Part shown: positions 1-12,404 of the stretch, piece after piece
Numbering within the stretch: position 1 is the first letter of the stretch
How the letters are laid out: the number at the start of each line of letters is the position of its first letter
Assembly (NCBI GenBank): GCA_021613335.1
Contig: JAJTWR010000088.1
Location: forward strand, 84,132-148,131
From: Whitmania pigra
Taxonomy: Eukaryota; Annelida; Clitellata; Hirudinida; Haemopidae
DNA length: 64,000 nucleotides
Direction: 5' to 3'
Notes under the pieces: generated by a model
Databases searched by the model: none
Seen by the model: only the letters and a program-made list of their open reading frames with translations
Told to the model about the DNA's origin: nothing
Translations under genes and position numbers: made by a program

Positions 1-204
1 CACAAATGGAAGGTTGGGAGGTAAAATGTTGAAAAAGGATACTTTAATAAAATACTACAAGTGCAAATTACTTTAGTTAGTGGATTACATTAAAATTGAT
101 TTAAACTTAATTGAAATTTAACTTGTCAATTCAATGAATGAAGTATGTGAATTTGTTGGATTTTTTCCTCAAGGCACTTGCTTAGATATATTGGCCTGAG
201 GGCT

Positions 205-1210
205 TCAAAATGAAAACTCGTCGTTAGTAGCCTCCGATTTCTGTGCCACCTTTTGCCACTTGAGAGTGCTAGACTGCGTCTTAACCATTCTCTTCCATAA
301 TGTTAGAGGACAAGAAAGGCAAGTTCTTTGCCTGGGTAAAGCAATACTGCCAAATCGACACAAATCTTTGTGATATAGGCGACATTTTGTCTTATGCATT
401 TAAATGCATCATCTTGTTTATTATCTAAGAATAATTTTAATGCAATGATTAACTTGAAAATAATTCGAAAGTTTTATTTATTATTTTTCAAACTGAAGAA
501 AAATTATTTCGATTAACAGCTTACTGGCTCCTTTCATCACAATTTTAATGGTATCAGGATGATGGACCACAACGCAAGCTTTCAAAAAGTTTATAGTGGA
601 TATTTCGTTAATAATTCAAAAAAATATAAAAATTTTTCTTCGCCTTGTCCTCCTAACTGCTAACTACATCATTATTATGATTTATTTTTATGTAATGGAA
701 TTAAATGCTGTTTTCTCATTTCCAAATAAAATTAAATATGAACTTATTGACAAGTTTAAATTAACATGGCCAAAGAAATTAAATTTATTTGTTGAATGTA
801 AAATGAATAATAAACACCTTGTACCATTATCATAAACATTTTGAAATTATAGGACATTTTAGATTTTTCCTCATGAGCTTTCTAACCGTATCAATGTGGA
901 CTTTCAACCAATGCTTCTCATCCATTGTACAACATATTGGGAAACAATGACACTAAAAAATGTTAACAGATAAACTTAACGTGAGATTGTTAAAGCAACT
1001 TAATGCTACATCGTTTATAAACAAACTTGTAATTGATATAAAGAATTTATTTTTACTGGCGAAATTCAAAGATTTAAAGAATTAATCTTTTTTTTATGCA
1101 TCCAATCATATTGGTAATTGAGTGAAAGTCAAATAAAATGCGATATAATTCATTGGAAATCGATCGAACGCCTGTTCAATAACTTTCAATTTCCATATCA
1201 ATTGGATGAC
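205..1210 (-). pseudogene. CYP4-like cytochrome P450, 5' exons only, decayed (copy A)
   Basis: Three exon-like blocks match the first three exons of the intact P450 at 2915-5797. The exon 3 equivalent (about 205-345) still reads EWLRRSLALSSGKRWHRNRR, the conserved CYP4 C-helix region. The exon 2 equivalent (about 485-655) reads GGQGEEKFLYFFELLTKYP and then hits a stop after a deletion. The exon 1 equivalent is split in two: QLIWKLKVIEQAFDRFPM at about 1150-1210 and [14 protein letters not shown] at about 865-925, separated by about 220 bases of unrelated sequence without splice sites, so probably an insertion. Later exons would lie left of the window. The frame breaks make it a pseudogene; the intact exon 3 suggests the decay is recent. 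Confidence 0.75.
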
Positions 1211-2223
1211 GCGATAAAAATAATATGTGAAAAAAAAAACAAATCGAAATTATTAACAAAAATTGAGTTAATGATGTCATATTTTTGACTATAAATTAAA
1301 TGTTAATCATTTTAATCTTTTTTGAAGTCTTAGTTTTAAATGACAACAACAATTTGAGCTCATTCCCTACCAGCTTATTTGAAAAGGATTTGAGATCTTT
1401 TTTAACTAGATTTGAGTTGCATTTTGATCGAACTCCATCAATTTGGATAAATGCATGAAAACTCATTCAGCAAAAAGTGCTAATGAAATGAAATTATTAC
1501 CTTGTTTAATTGGTCGTTAGTTTATAGAAAAAACTTTTGAAATATTGATTTAGATAATTTTGTTAATTCAGTAAAACGCATGGTATTTCTCCAATAAAAT
1601 ATTTGCATTATGGAATCATATATGATTATTTAAAATATGTATGGTACCATATCTGATAATTTGCACAGTTTTAACATGACTGAAGGAAACAACAATCGGT
1701 GATAATCTACTAGCTAAAGTTATAATGATCTCATTGTGCATTGTTTAAAATTCTTTCACATCAGGTAAACACAAAGACAGTAACAAATTACTATAGAGTT
1801 AATCGTTATTATTTTTGTATTTTTCTTTTAATCTATTCTGTGCAACAATTTTTAATGTTATACTATATTATTTAGCATCACTAGCGTAGGTCACCCGGTC
1901 CTCACACCCCGCACCTCCACCATCGCCACCACTGCTATAACACATCATGTGATGGTCAAATCTCAAATCATCTGTAAAATGATTCAAATCTCAACAACCA
2001 AATCTCAAATCGAATCTCAAAATTCCAAATCAAATCCCAAATGTCCAAATCCCAAATCGAATCAAATCTTCAAAAATTTACTGCTGCCGTAGCTTCGCAA
2101 ATTTTTTCGAGCAAAACACAATGAAATTAACAGCCAACATTCATTTATGACATTTTTACAGTTTTATTACCGTTTAAAAAAATCATTAAACCCAGTTTGA
2201 GTCAGTTCTATGTTCCCTCAAGC
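1211..2223. other. Intergenic, low-complexity caaatctcaaatc stretch
   Basis: No coding signal seen. Bases about 1945-2065 are an imperfect array built on caaatctcaaatc/caaatcccaaat. The rest is unremarkable AT-rich DNA. Confidence 0.5.
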
Positions 2224-2770
2224 TCAACAGTGACTCCACAGTCGACGCTGACAATCGATTTCTGACTTTATTGAATCCATCATGTGAAGAAGAAGAGATC
2301 TTGCCTCATTGGCTGATGGGATTATTAATGTAGGACTTTTCTGTGAGCCACTGTCAGTAAAATGCGAATCAAGCAGCGGGGTGGTACCAAAAGGAACTAG
2401 TTTGAAACGACTATCCAACAAAGTTGAGACCACTTACTCTGATCTTCTCATAGATTTCTGGAATCTGTTATGAAGAGCTGAACGAAGGTTTTTTTTTCAG
2501 AGCAATTAACTGAGTTTTACAATTTTCAATTGCTTCATCAATCCCAATTAATGCAGGTATCACTTGAGAAATTGTGACACCATCACCTTGCAGCACCTGT
2601 GTTGCTTCTTCAAATGGCTCAAGTAAAGAAACAAGCTCAAGCAGCAAAGAACGTGAAACTGTGATTCGAGGGACACGTGCACCTGAGCTGCGTTTGACGA
2701 CCTTGGCTTTAACTAGAGTTTCATTAACCGCCTTCCATACTGCAGCTTGAGATAATCTTCTTAGCATTAT
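2224..2770 (-). mobile_element. hAT transposase fragment
   Basis: Two minus-strand open segments resemble the middle part of hAT (ZBED-type) transposases: LEPFEEATQVLQGDGVTISQ with VIPALIGIDEAIENCKTQL (about 2468-2767) and then TLLDSRFKLVPFG (about 2400-2430), the usual 'TLLDPRFK' motif. The two parts are in different frames and no termini were found, so this is an inactive relic just downstream of the intact P450. Confidence 0.7.
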
Positions 2771-2914
2771 ATTTCCTGCTATCTAACTCAGACATATTTA
2801 AAAGGCGGTGAAGCTACAAGTAGTAAATAAAATAAATGGATTTCATTACATTTATTGAAAATTAAGCAAAGGTTAATGATAAACGCTCTATTAAAACAAG
2901 TTTGTTTTTCATCG

Positions 2915-5797
2915 TTATTCTGTTCTTTCAGAAACTTTTAAATGTATTCCATTGGATGAATTTAGTGTAACAGCCATTATTCTCTGAGGCTTAAAATTTT
3001 CTTTCACAGTAAAATTGAATCTTTAAAGTAAATTTGATTAATTAATTTGTAAGTTTAGATGTGCAAAATAAAGTTAATGCAAATGCCAAAAGTAATTTAG
3101 AAATTATTTAATCACCTCTTCAAACTTCTAGCTAATACAACCTTTATTTCATTCATTGCAAAAGCTTGTCCAATACAATTTCTGAGTTAAAAACAAAATT
3201 GACGTTCATTTACTTCATATTAAATATATAAGTAGATGAATTAATACGTAATTAATGGAGATTATAAAGCACCAGCTATGAATTCAATTACGTTTAATAA
3301 ATTCAAATTAATTATCATAAATAATTACCTCAATCCAGCAGAAAAAGGAATATATGCAAATGAATCCATATCAAGAAGTTTTTCATGTGAAAATCTTTCT
3401 GGATCAAACTTCTGCAAACATGTATTAAGTTCAAGATGATTTTAATGCTCAAAATTGTTCTATTTATTTTGTTTAAACAATAACAATTAAAATATAATAT
3501 ACGAAATTGTACAAATTTTAGGAGCAACAAGAAATTTTGTTAACCAAAGGATTGTTCCAAATTTGAGGATGTGTGTGAAGGTTCTTAAGAACAATGATGA
3601 CCACTGATCCAGCTGGAACAAACTTTCCATCTACGAATACGTCTTCTTCCAATTCCCTTTCAACGTATGGAACTCCACACAAACGCATCGATTCCTGTAT
3701 GCATTTGGTGAGATAAGGTAATTCTTGTAAGTCATTCCTTAAAAAAAAGATTTTTACTGATGATTACTGATTATCCTTTTGCATTTACGTTGATAGTATT
3801 TTGATTAGCCTAATCACTGATGTCTTCAAAATTGTTAAGTACAAACCAGCACATGTAATCGTCTGTGCTAGTTTTCGTTAAGGTGTCAATTTCTTTCTGG
3901 CACATCTTTTGATGATCTGGATGTAATGCCAGATTATACAAAGCCCAAGATATGGCAGATGAAGTAGTTTCGTAACCTGCATTGATTAACATCAGAACAA
4001 ATAATTATTAAATTGAAATATGGATAGATTTACGACATACAATGTCAGTTTAATAAGCTAAGGAAGTATTAGCAAACTGATTTTAGTTTGTTTAGAAATG
4101 AAATAAATCAGTTCATTAAACCTGCAGCTGTAAAGGTGTTTACTTCGTCTTTTATTTCATCATCAGATAGTCCGACACCATCAGCATCTTTGGATCTCAG
4201 CAGTGTGTCCAAAAAGTCGTGATATTTGTCTGCTTCATCGGGAGCGTTCTACGAGAGTAGAAAGAAGGTGAACTTAAATTTTCTCAAAAAACATTTTCAC
4301 TTACAAGATTTCAAACAGTCATTTTTTTTTTAAATTTTTAGTTTACCAAATTAACAGAATATGTAATTAATTATTAATTTGTATTAATAAAAATTACGTA
4401 CTGTCATCAAATGTCTTCTTTCCATAATCATGTTGACAGCAAAGTCATTTATTAAATCACAATTTTTCGAAAATGCTTTGCCATCCTTTGTACTCCAATA
4501 AATAATATCTAAATGTTTCCAGGGCTCACTTAACAAACAATAGCTTCTACTGAGTAATATTTCTATTTAGTTAAAAATTTAAATTTCAAATTTGTACAAA
4601 ATATAAATGAAGCTTATAACTAGACTCACAATTGGCGTTTTATCCATAATCGTGCCAGTTCAGTTATCGCTTTTGTATAAAAATGATTTTCTCTAGATAG
4701 TTAGAAATATTGATTACTTTATTTAAAAATTATTTAGCATGTAAATTTGTTGTACCCTTTGATTTGTAAATCGCTTTCGTACGAAAATATGCATCGCAGT
4801 ATGATATCAAGAGACAAATTTGAGGCAAATGAGATTATTTCGAATGAGTCTCTGGTCTTTGCAAATGTTGTAAGTTTGTCCTGACAGTTAATTATAATAG
4901 TTTATACAAACATCAGAGAATCAATTGATATAATATATAGTTTATACCAAAAAAATATCTGTTGCTTTGTTGTTATATTTGATGTAATGTTTCAGAGATT
5001 CAAAATTAAAGGTTGGTGTCAACAATTTTCGATTTCTGTGCCATTTTTTGCCATTGGAACAAAGCAGACCATCTCCCAACCAATTTATCGTATAACTATA
5101 CACTTTTGGTTTTCTGCCTATGATATTTTTTCTAAATTAAGAATTTTTTTAGTAAATTTATACGTTTAAATAAAACTTTTTATCCATATATGAAAAGAAA
5201 AAACTTTATTTATGTCATTCATGTGCAAATCTACATGAATCAGTAAATCATACCTGCTGCCTTCAGCACAACTTTGACAGTTTCAGGATGATGAACCACA
5301 ACGTAAGGATTCAAAAAGTTGATGAGATAGAGTCCGCATGCTTTTGGATATTTTTGCGCTAATTCATACAAATATGACAATCCTTCTTCGCCTTGTCCTG
5401 ATAACTGATAATGTTTCTTGTTTTAGGAGTCGCAAAATAATTACTAAATTATTAACGTAGACGTAAGACGTCATTAACCAATTTAATAAAATCAATTATT
5501 TGAGACAAAAAATTAACTTATTTGAACGCAAACATTAATACAATAATCATAATTTAATACTTATTATTAACATTCGATGTCATCACTTTAAATGATTCCA
5601 ATATTACAAAAAATGTGTTCTTGCTGTGGTACCTTATGAAGGTGACCTTTCAGCCAATGCTTTTCATCCATTGGAAATTGGTCAACTGCTTGTCCAATAA
5701 TTCTCAATCTCCATATCCAGCGGGCAAAATGGAGGACATAATATAGCGTAAAAGCTACTAAAATTAGTATAAGATTTTGAACCAGCTGTACAGTCAT
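2915..5797 (-). CDS. CYP4-like cytochrome P450 (intact, 12 exons)
   Basis: Haem-thiolate monooxygenase, probably ER-anchored. Exons (minus strand): 5633-5797, 5254-5404, 4948-5117, 4756-4880, 4630-4692, 4402-4528, 4122-4248, 3847-3976, 3545-3737, 3329-3411, 3116-3181, 2915-3020. All junctions are GT-AG and the frame closes at 501 aa, a normal P450 length. An N-terminal hydrophobic anchor starts at [16 protein letters not shown]; an upstream in-frame Met would add 19 non-hydrophobic residues, so this start is preferred. Family marks: C-helix region [20 protein letters not shown]-helix GYETT (about 310-314), ExxR as ESMR (368-371), FDPERF, and haem loop [13 protein letters not shown] with Cys about 447. 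Substrates of CYP4-clan enzymes include fatty acids and xenobiotics; which applies here is unknown. It is flanked by two decayed paralogues. Confidence 0.93.
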
Positions 5798-6149
5798 CTT
5801 GAAAATCTTGAGCAACTTGATGATGGTTCTGCAATTGTGTATTTGTTGAGCCAAAGAAAATTAATAGTTATGCAGATTCTTTCAAATTGAATTCGAAATA
5901 GAAACCCGGTCTATCGAAGCGTTCGAAAATATGTTTAATTCAAACAAGACTTTTATTTGTAAGATATTTTGAACTTTGTCTTTGAGGACAAAGGATAAAC
6001 GAATCCGATTTTGAAACTTGAACATGTGAATCTGTTTAACAAATGCATAGTTTTTTTTTTGTCTAAAGTAATTTTTTAAAGCATCAATTCGGAAAAAAAG
6101 CTTTCTCCTTCGCTATAAGCGATGAGCATATTTGTTGTTGCTATGAACT

Positions 6150-6228
6150 TGTCCTTGGCTATTTTAACGGGGTTATTTTGTGTTGCTGTTTTGAAGGGGC
6201 TATTTTGTCGACGGGCTATTATGACGGG
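6150..6228. repeat. Solo end of the GTCAAAATAGCCC-repeat element
   Basis: Degenerate units of the form ggctattttgNcgggg run up to ctattatgacggg. They match the right end of the composite hAT-type elements at 9957-10160, 10867-11893 and 47887-48711. No left end is visible, so this is a truncated copy. Confidence 0.6.
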
Positions 6229-6394
6229 ATGCATTTCCATTGATCACTATTATTACAATTTCTTCTTTTGACTGATTTTGATAATAAACATTCAAAATTG
6301 AATAAATATGCAAACTGATATCTTTAAATTTACTTGTTAAATATTGGATGATTATTAATAGTAAAAAAAAACAAGTACAAAAACTCATTGTGAC

Positions 6395-8700
6395 CTTCAA
6401 TTCTTGCACAGCAAAAGCTTGAAAAATTCAATTTTTGAAAGCAGTTAAAGGCTATTAATTAAGATTAAGTAAATTAATAAATCTCTCTAAAAAAGTAAGT
6501 AAATGAAATAAACACAAAATAATATTAATGCATTGACTAAAACAAATTTATTTGAGTAAAATTAAACGATAACCTCAAATCCGCAGAAAAAGGAGTATAA
6601 GAAAATGGGTCCATTTGATCCGAACGTTTCCATTGAAAATCTCTCGGCATCAAATCTCTTCAAATGAAAAGTGTATTTATCATTAAAAGTTTCTATAACA
6701 TCTTTTTTAAACCTTTTAATTAGAAAAAAAGGAAATTCTGATCATAGAATTTTGTTTATTGAATAACACTAATAATTGAAGTCTGCTGGCAGACGCAGAA
6801 ACATGTGAAAAACATGAAGGCCCGAGCTTTGGATATTGGCCAGTTTTTTAGAACTTCTAACGAGCTCTCAATTCAAGAAAAGTAAATCAAACTGAGTCAG
6901 TGGTGACGGCTTTTATGGCCGAACACAGTACACGTTTTTGCAAAACAATTTTTTCGCGTGTGAAGTTGGTCAAAACTGGCTAACAAACTCTTGTTTAGGA
7001 CGGTGAGCTGTCGCTTGTTATCCGAACAAGCAATTGCCAGGGTTGGATGTTGTTCCAAGTTTATTTCTAGCAAGAGCGTAGTTGATAATGCGATGGACGG
7101 ACGTTGTTGGCAGAGATATGACAACAAACATAACACCCAAGACTCAAATTAAATTTTGCTAATTATGAGGATATAGATTCAAATACTGACCATGTAGAAT
7201 ATTTAAAATAAAATTATGTTTGACTTATTTTATTATTGATCTAATCTTTATTTAATTTTGATGATTTATGGTGATGCAATATCTGACCTTTCATAAAATC
7301 AATTGCTTAATCTTTCTAATTAATTTAATCATGCAGAATTACAATTGATGAAATGCAAGCAAGATCAATTAAACTGTTGATCTGTTAAACTTTTGAATTA
7401 AAATAACATTGTGTTTGATTTGTTTCATTAACAATCTGATCTTTACGTAGTAGAACCTGTAAGTAGGAACCTGTGGCTATGTGTAATAACATAAATAGTA
7501 ATTAAAAAAACGATTAAAATTGACAGTAAAAGCTGGTTTAATATGATCTAGGCTGTTCTTAGTTTATTTGGTCGGGCGACCTGGGCTTTTTTCAAAAAAT
7601 TCACTGGCTCTGGTTACGACAGTGGCATCGCCGACAAGAATATGAAGTTGAATTAAATTAAGATAAACAAATATAAATTTAATAAGACTGAGCTCTAAAT
7701 TACATAAGCTTGTTAAGCATGTTAATGCAGAAAAGTTTTTTAAAAAATGTTAAAAATCAAATACATGTGAAAACTAAAATAACGAAAGCAATTAAGAATG
7801 AAGTCATCATGTTACTTGTTAAGTAATGTCAAGTTAATCGTATAAATGCTTACCAGAAAAACATCTGCAGCTTTATTAGCAGGTTTTATGTAGAATTTGA
7901 GTGCTTCGTATTGAAAAGTAGGTGTCAGCAATTTTCTGCTCCTTTTCCATTTCTTGCAAGTTGATAATACTAGACCGTCTCCTAACCATTTCTTTCCTTA
8001 GTGATGAACGCCAAAGAAGACAGGTTTTTTGCCCTAATTTTTAATTGCTGAATATTAATAAGTTGTTGGAACGGCTTGTTTAATGTGTTTATCAAATTTT
8101 AGCAATCAAGTTAATAAAATGAAGCGTAGGTATAATATTACAGTGGTTTGGAATTGAATAACATAAAATTATTATATTAATAATAATTGATAGTGTAACG
8201 GCAGCTTTCAGAACAACTTTGACGGTGTCGGGTTGATGAACCACAACATAAGGTTTCAAAAAATTAATAAAATAAAGACTTCATGCTAAGGATATTTTTT
8301 AACTAATTCCCAAAAATATGATAACCCTTCCTCGCCTTACCCTGATAACTGTTAGTTATGTTTTATTTTGCTTTCGTTTTAAAATCAAGTTGTAGTTTAG
8401 TAATTGAATGTAATGAATCTGGTTAAATCTGAAATTAATAGCGTTATCATCGATTGAAAAATAATGTTTAACTACACAGCATCGACATGTGAGTTAAAAC
8501 TATAATTTAATAGACTGACTTCTAAACTTTTTAAGTTGACCTTTCAGCCAATGCTTATCGTCCACAGGAAAATGATTGATTGGCTTTTCCAATAACTTGA
8601 TGCACTTCCACAATATTCGGATAAAAATATAAATGTATTAAACAAGAGCACAAAATGATCAAACTATTTGGAAGGAATGTAATCATGATGGTTGCGATAA
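6395..8700 (-). pseudogene. CYP4-like cytochrome P450, decayed (copy C)
   Basis: Scattered P450 exons in the order of the intact neighbour. The haem exon (about 6395-6430) reads FQAFAVQELKVTM, with the cysteine codon and CIG lost. The PERF exon (about 6580-6660) gives RFDAERFSMETF, then shifts frame into PFSYTPFSADLR. The C-helix exon (about 7900-8010) is still open with WLGDGLVLSTCKKWKRSRK. Exon 2 (about 8190-8345) contains stops inside a GEEGLSYFWELVKKYP-like stretch. Exon 1 (about 8540-8690) needs a frameshift to reach FPVDDKHWLKGQLKK. Sequence upstream (about 8870-8940) resembles that upstream of the intact copy (about 5970-6040), so the duplication included 5' flank. Bases 6780-7140 inside it are unrelated, probably inserted, and not recognised. 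Confidence 0.8.
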
Positions 8701-9402
8701 ATCTATTTACTTTGTTCTAATTAAATTTACTAAAATCTTACAAGTGACGTTTTCAAACTATTTAATGCACATTTATCGAGAAACTCTTACATTAGTTGTA
8801 TTTAAAAATATAAAAACAATCCGATGAAGAAACTTATTAGGCACCGTGTTTTTGTCTCTGCTAAGTTGTAAATTTGTTAAACGAACTTTAAACGTTGTCC
8901 TTCAATTTTTAAACATGTGAATTCTGTTGCTTCAGATGTTTTAAACATCTTTCTTAACTTGTTTGTTTTTAACTTAAGTAACAAAGGAATATAATTGAAG
9001 GCAATTTTGATTATGAATATATAAACTCGATCTGAGTAATTTAGAATAACATTGAATAATAAAAAAACATTTTGTCTCGCCCTAAAAGGGTTTTGCATAT
9101 ATGCTTAACTTTTTTTTGTATGTTTTTCGATTTTCAACGACATGACGATTTCTTATATACCCGTGTAAATCATCGTCGGAAATTATTATTATATTATTGT
9201 TAGTAAATCATAATGTTAATCATATGATCATAACATCAAAGTTTTTATTCATTGTTGCAAGTGATTCATTTTATTTTCAAAATAAGGAAACAAATTTAAA
9301 TTGCACAACATTAATTAATTTGGTTAAATTGAACAAGATACTTTCCTTCAAAAACAAATAATAGATTTACAAAATATCAATGTTTGGATATGAGCCAATA
9401 TT

Positions 9403-9732
9403 TTAGAGATCAAGATAATTTGCAGCGATCAGCAAATCCAATGCATCCTCAAGTTCTGGTTCATAGGCTGGCGGTTCTTCACAGTTCTTATACTTTTCCC
9501 TGTATTCCAAAAATCCGCAGATCTTTTCAAGTATAGTTCCTGGAATAGCTTCTAATATGACCTCGTTCAGATCGTCTCCATCATCCGGATCACATTCCAA
9601 TGCCGCCCTGATAAAACTTGAAGTACATGCATGTTCTCTCAGAGCATAAAAAACTTGTTCATCCGAAGACACCAATTTGACATACAGTGAATCTGGTCCT
9701 TTGCAGTCATCATCTCTAGGAGCAAATGCCAT
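9403..9732 (-). CDS. Elongin C-like protein, copy 1 (single exon)
   Basis: 109 aa. Elongin C is the small BTB/POZ-fold adaptor that pairs with elongin B and links BC-box substrate receptors to cullin-RING ubiquitin ligases. The family pattern is visible: DSLYVKLVSSDEQVF, REHACTSSFIRAAL, NEVILEAIPGTILEKICGFL, a Y-rich segment, and the C-terminal LLIAANYLDL that in known members helps bind the BC-box. Length matches the family (about 110 aa). It lacks introns although neighbouring genes are intron-rich, suggesting a retrocopy ancestor. It differs from the copy at 14205-14534 by one residue (Arg6 here, Ser6 there). An intact frame suggests function, but expression is unknown. Confidence 0.9.
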   Translation of the reverse strand: MAFAPRDDDCKGPDSLYVKLVSSDEQVFYALREHACTSSFIRAALECDPDDGDDLNEVILEAIPGTILEKICGFLEYREKYKNCEEPPAYEPELEDALDLLIAANYLDL

Positions 9733-9956
9733 CGTTAAAATTGATCAAAAATTATTACTTACTGGAAGTCGTTGCCGATGAATTTCCTTAGAAATGCTGC
9801 ACAGACTTTAAAAACAAAAGACTATAAATTGATCAATATTGATTTGAAATTTTATTTTTACAAACATTTATTGTTATTATTAGGAGCAGTGTTGTAAAAC
9901 TAGTTAAGATATGGAATTATTTTGGAAATAAAGAAAAGTCCATTTTTTGTGAAAAT

Positions 9957-10160
9957 CGGCACCCCGTCAAAATAGCCCGGCGACAAAATAGCCCCGTCAA
10001 AACAGCACCATCAAAACATAAAACTCATTTCATTTAATCAAATTTTAAATCAGTTATCGGTTAATGTCTTCAACTCATATAAGTATTTTTTTATAAAGTT
10101 ATATTGACGGGGATGTTTTGACGGGGCTATTTTGTCGCTGGGCTATTTTGACGGGTCACC
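9957..10160. mobile_element. Short non-autonomous element made of inverted GTCAAAATAGCCC repeats
   Basis: Left end CGGCACCCCGTCAAAATAGC; the right end is its inverted counterpart (reverse complement GGTGACCCGTCAAAATAGCC). Flanked by the direct repeat gtgaaaat (8 bp; 9 bp if the next C is counted). The matching position beside the second elongin copy (about 14757) is empty (ggaaaaatcattatg), so the insertion postdates that duplication. About 204 bp, no coding capacity. Confidence 0.85.
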
Positions 10161-10230
10161 GTGAAAATCATTATGTTGATCACTAAATAAAGCAAAGTTA
10201 TGAATTCTTTTACACTTGTTTCCATTGCTA

Positions 10231-10858
10231 AGTTTTGTTTTTTGTTCTACAAAACTATTGAGATTGGCTTCTGATCAAATACTTTATTTGACCCTGATGA
10301 TACCGTGCCGATTTGAAACTTTTCTACTTATCTAAAATATTAAAAAAAAATTTAATATTTATTTCTTATTTCTAAAGCATATTTATATTCCTGATTTTTA
10401 GTTATAACTACACATCATAAACATTTTTATTATTCAAGTAAACATACTGAACCAACAAACAGTTGCTTTTTTTTTTACAATTTTTCTAATTACAAATAAA
10501 TAATTAAAACATTGAAACTCAAACAATAACCAATTTTTTCCAATAAAAAACTATTTGAGCCCACATGACTTGATGCTGTTTTGAGTGATTTCAATGTGTG
10601 CATTTGCATCGTTTTTAGTTTGTGACATTCAAATGAGTCAAGTGATAAGTCAAGGCAGTTGACTAAAATGCCGATTCTTGCTTTCTTTAACTTGGTATAC
10701 AAATTTGAATTTGATCTCCAGGTAGTAATCAAGTATTAATAATTTGAAATGAAATTATTTTGAATTATTGGATGTAGTTGAATCGAAAACTACATATATA
10801 TAACATATGAAATAAAATCTTTAATTATTAATGTCTACAATCATCTCAAGTTGAGGAT
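10231..10858. other. Intergenic, nothing recognised
   Basis: AT-rich. An open 80-codon minus-strand frame at 10490-10732 shows no recognisable motif and is not annotated as a gene. Confidence 0.5.
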
Positions 10859-10866
10859 ATGAAGAT

Positions 10867-11893
10867 GGGCACCCCGTCATAACAGCCCAGCGACAGAATA
10901 GCCCCGGCAAAACAGCCCCGTCAAAACAGCCCGGCGTCAAAACAGCCCGGCGTCAAAATAGCTCAAGACAAAACAGCCCCGACAAAACCGCCCCGACAAA
11001 ACAGCCCCGTCGAAACAGCCCGGCGTCAAAATAGCCCAGGACGGGAAAATCCCGTCAAAATGGCCCCGTCAAAATAGCCCCGACAAAATAGCCCCGACAA
11101 AATAGCCCCGACAAAATAGCCCGACGACAAAATAGCCCAGGACAAAACAACCCGGCGACAAAATAGCCCCGTCAAAACAGCCCTGTCACCAGGCTCGGAC
11201 TGGCTTAAAAAACCGGCCCGGGAACTTTTATTTAACTCCTACTTTGATCAACTTAAACATAAGAAACACTAGAGTCTAAAATTTCTATTCACTATTAACT
11301 ATTATAACAGCTTTTTCATCGTTTCACTAGTCGATGCTAAAACATCAATGATTTCATTGTTATTGATTCTTGGAAAAGAGTCTTTCTCACAAGACATCAG
11401 CATGAATGATCGTAGAATTGACTGGTTCAGAAAATTTCTTAATCTGTTCAAAACGTATTTCAATTTTGAAAACGACCCCTCACAAGCAACTTGTGATCAG
11501 GATAATGTCAACACAAATTTGTAAGCCAGATACAAATTTGAATAAGGAAGACTATGCAAATTAAACTTCTGGAGAACAATAATAACAACAAACAATACTC
11601 AAAACGATCAAAGCATTCAAGCCACTAATTTCGAATTAAATTTTGATTCAGTTTCACAACATTTTTAAAAAATACTTTGACATGGAGTTATCATGGGGCT
11701 ATTTTGACGGGGCTATTATGTCGCCGAGCTATTTTGTCGCCGGGTTGTTTTGTCCTGGGCTATGTTGTCGCCGGGCTATTTTGTCGGGGCTATTTTGACG
11801 GGGCCATTTTGACGGGATTTTCCGTCCTGTGCTATTTTGACGGGGCTGTTTTGTCGGGGCTATTCTGTCGCCGGGCTGTTATGACGGGTCACC
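10867..11893. mobile_element. Composite hAT-type element with minisatellite ends
   Basis: Flanked by a perfect 8-bp duplication atgaagat (10859-10866 and 11894-11901). The left 325 bases are about 20 tandem 14-16 bp units (CCCCGTCAAAATAG, CCCGGCGACAAAATAG). The right 200 bases are the same array inverted. The core (about 11200-11680) holds, on the minus strand, a broken end of a hAT transposase: YSNLYLAYKFVLTLS, a stop, SQVACEGSFSKLKYVLN, then ILRSFMLMSCEKD. This is the C-terminal dimerisation region typical of TTF/ZMYM-type hAT proteins. It is an internally deleted, non-autonomous derivative. Confidence 0.85.
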
Positions 11894-11989
11894 ATGAAGA
11901 TGATTTCACTGATTATATTGGTGTCATGCATCTTCAGAGAAGCAAGTCTTACAAGCGGTGATGTTTTCAAATATAATTGATTTTGCCAT

Positions 11990-12115
11990 TCATATATATA
12001 ACAACCTGTCTCCCATCATCGGGTCACAACCTACGCTCGAGCTCTTCAAGTGTCAGTTGAAGACCTACTTCTTCAAGCTATCCCTTCAGGAACTAAGGTG
12101 CCTCTGATGCTACAC
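11990..12115 (+). mobile_element. L2-like LINE 3' tail fragment
   Basis: Reads TLELFKCQLKTYFFKLSLQ, the C-terminal signature of L2-type reverse transcriptases (usually 'LKTHLF'). A related segment lies at about 34590-34660. Very short and inactive. Confidence 0.5.
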
Positions 12116-12404
12116 TTAAGGCAAGTTTTTTTTTCAAACTTTTCAACTTTTCAAGTTTAATATTAAGAAGATATTCTTTAAATATATAAGAAATTCAAAT
12201 TATATTCAAAACAGTACTTGCCAGTCCATACTATTTCATTTCCCCTCTATAGCTGACTGCTAAATAGAATCCTAAACATCTGTTCTGATCGATTATTATC
12301 TACACTTTTGCTCTTGGTGATAACCAGGTTTTACAACTAGTTGCACAAAAGCAGTAACAAATTATTAATCTCAATCTTCTCAAGAATATCACATTTAATG
12401 CAGG

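Noticed and set aside
865..1155. Real intron inside exon 1 of P450 copy A
   Set aside because: The extra segment lacks GT and AG at its edges and the other copies have no intron there; an insertion is more likely.
6200..6409. Small protein gene
   Set aside because: Starts inside the decayed P450 haem exon and runs into non-coding AT-rich DNA.
10867..11190. CRISPR-like array of short direct repeats
   Set aside because: Units are contiguous 14-16 bp without unique spacers, are mirrored at the other end, and are bounded by a target-site duplication: transposon ends in a eukaryotic genome.
11677..11961. 94-codon open frame with repeated cysteine-glycine motifs
   Set aside because: It is the right terminal repeat array of the composite transposon.
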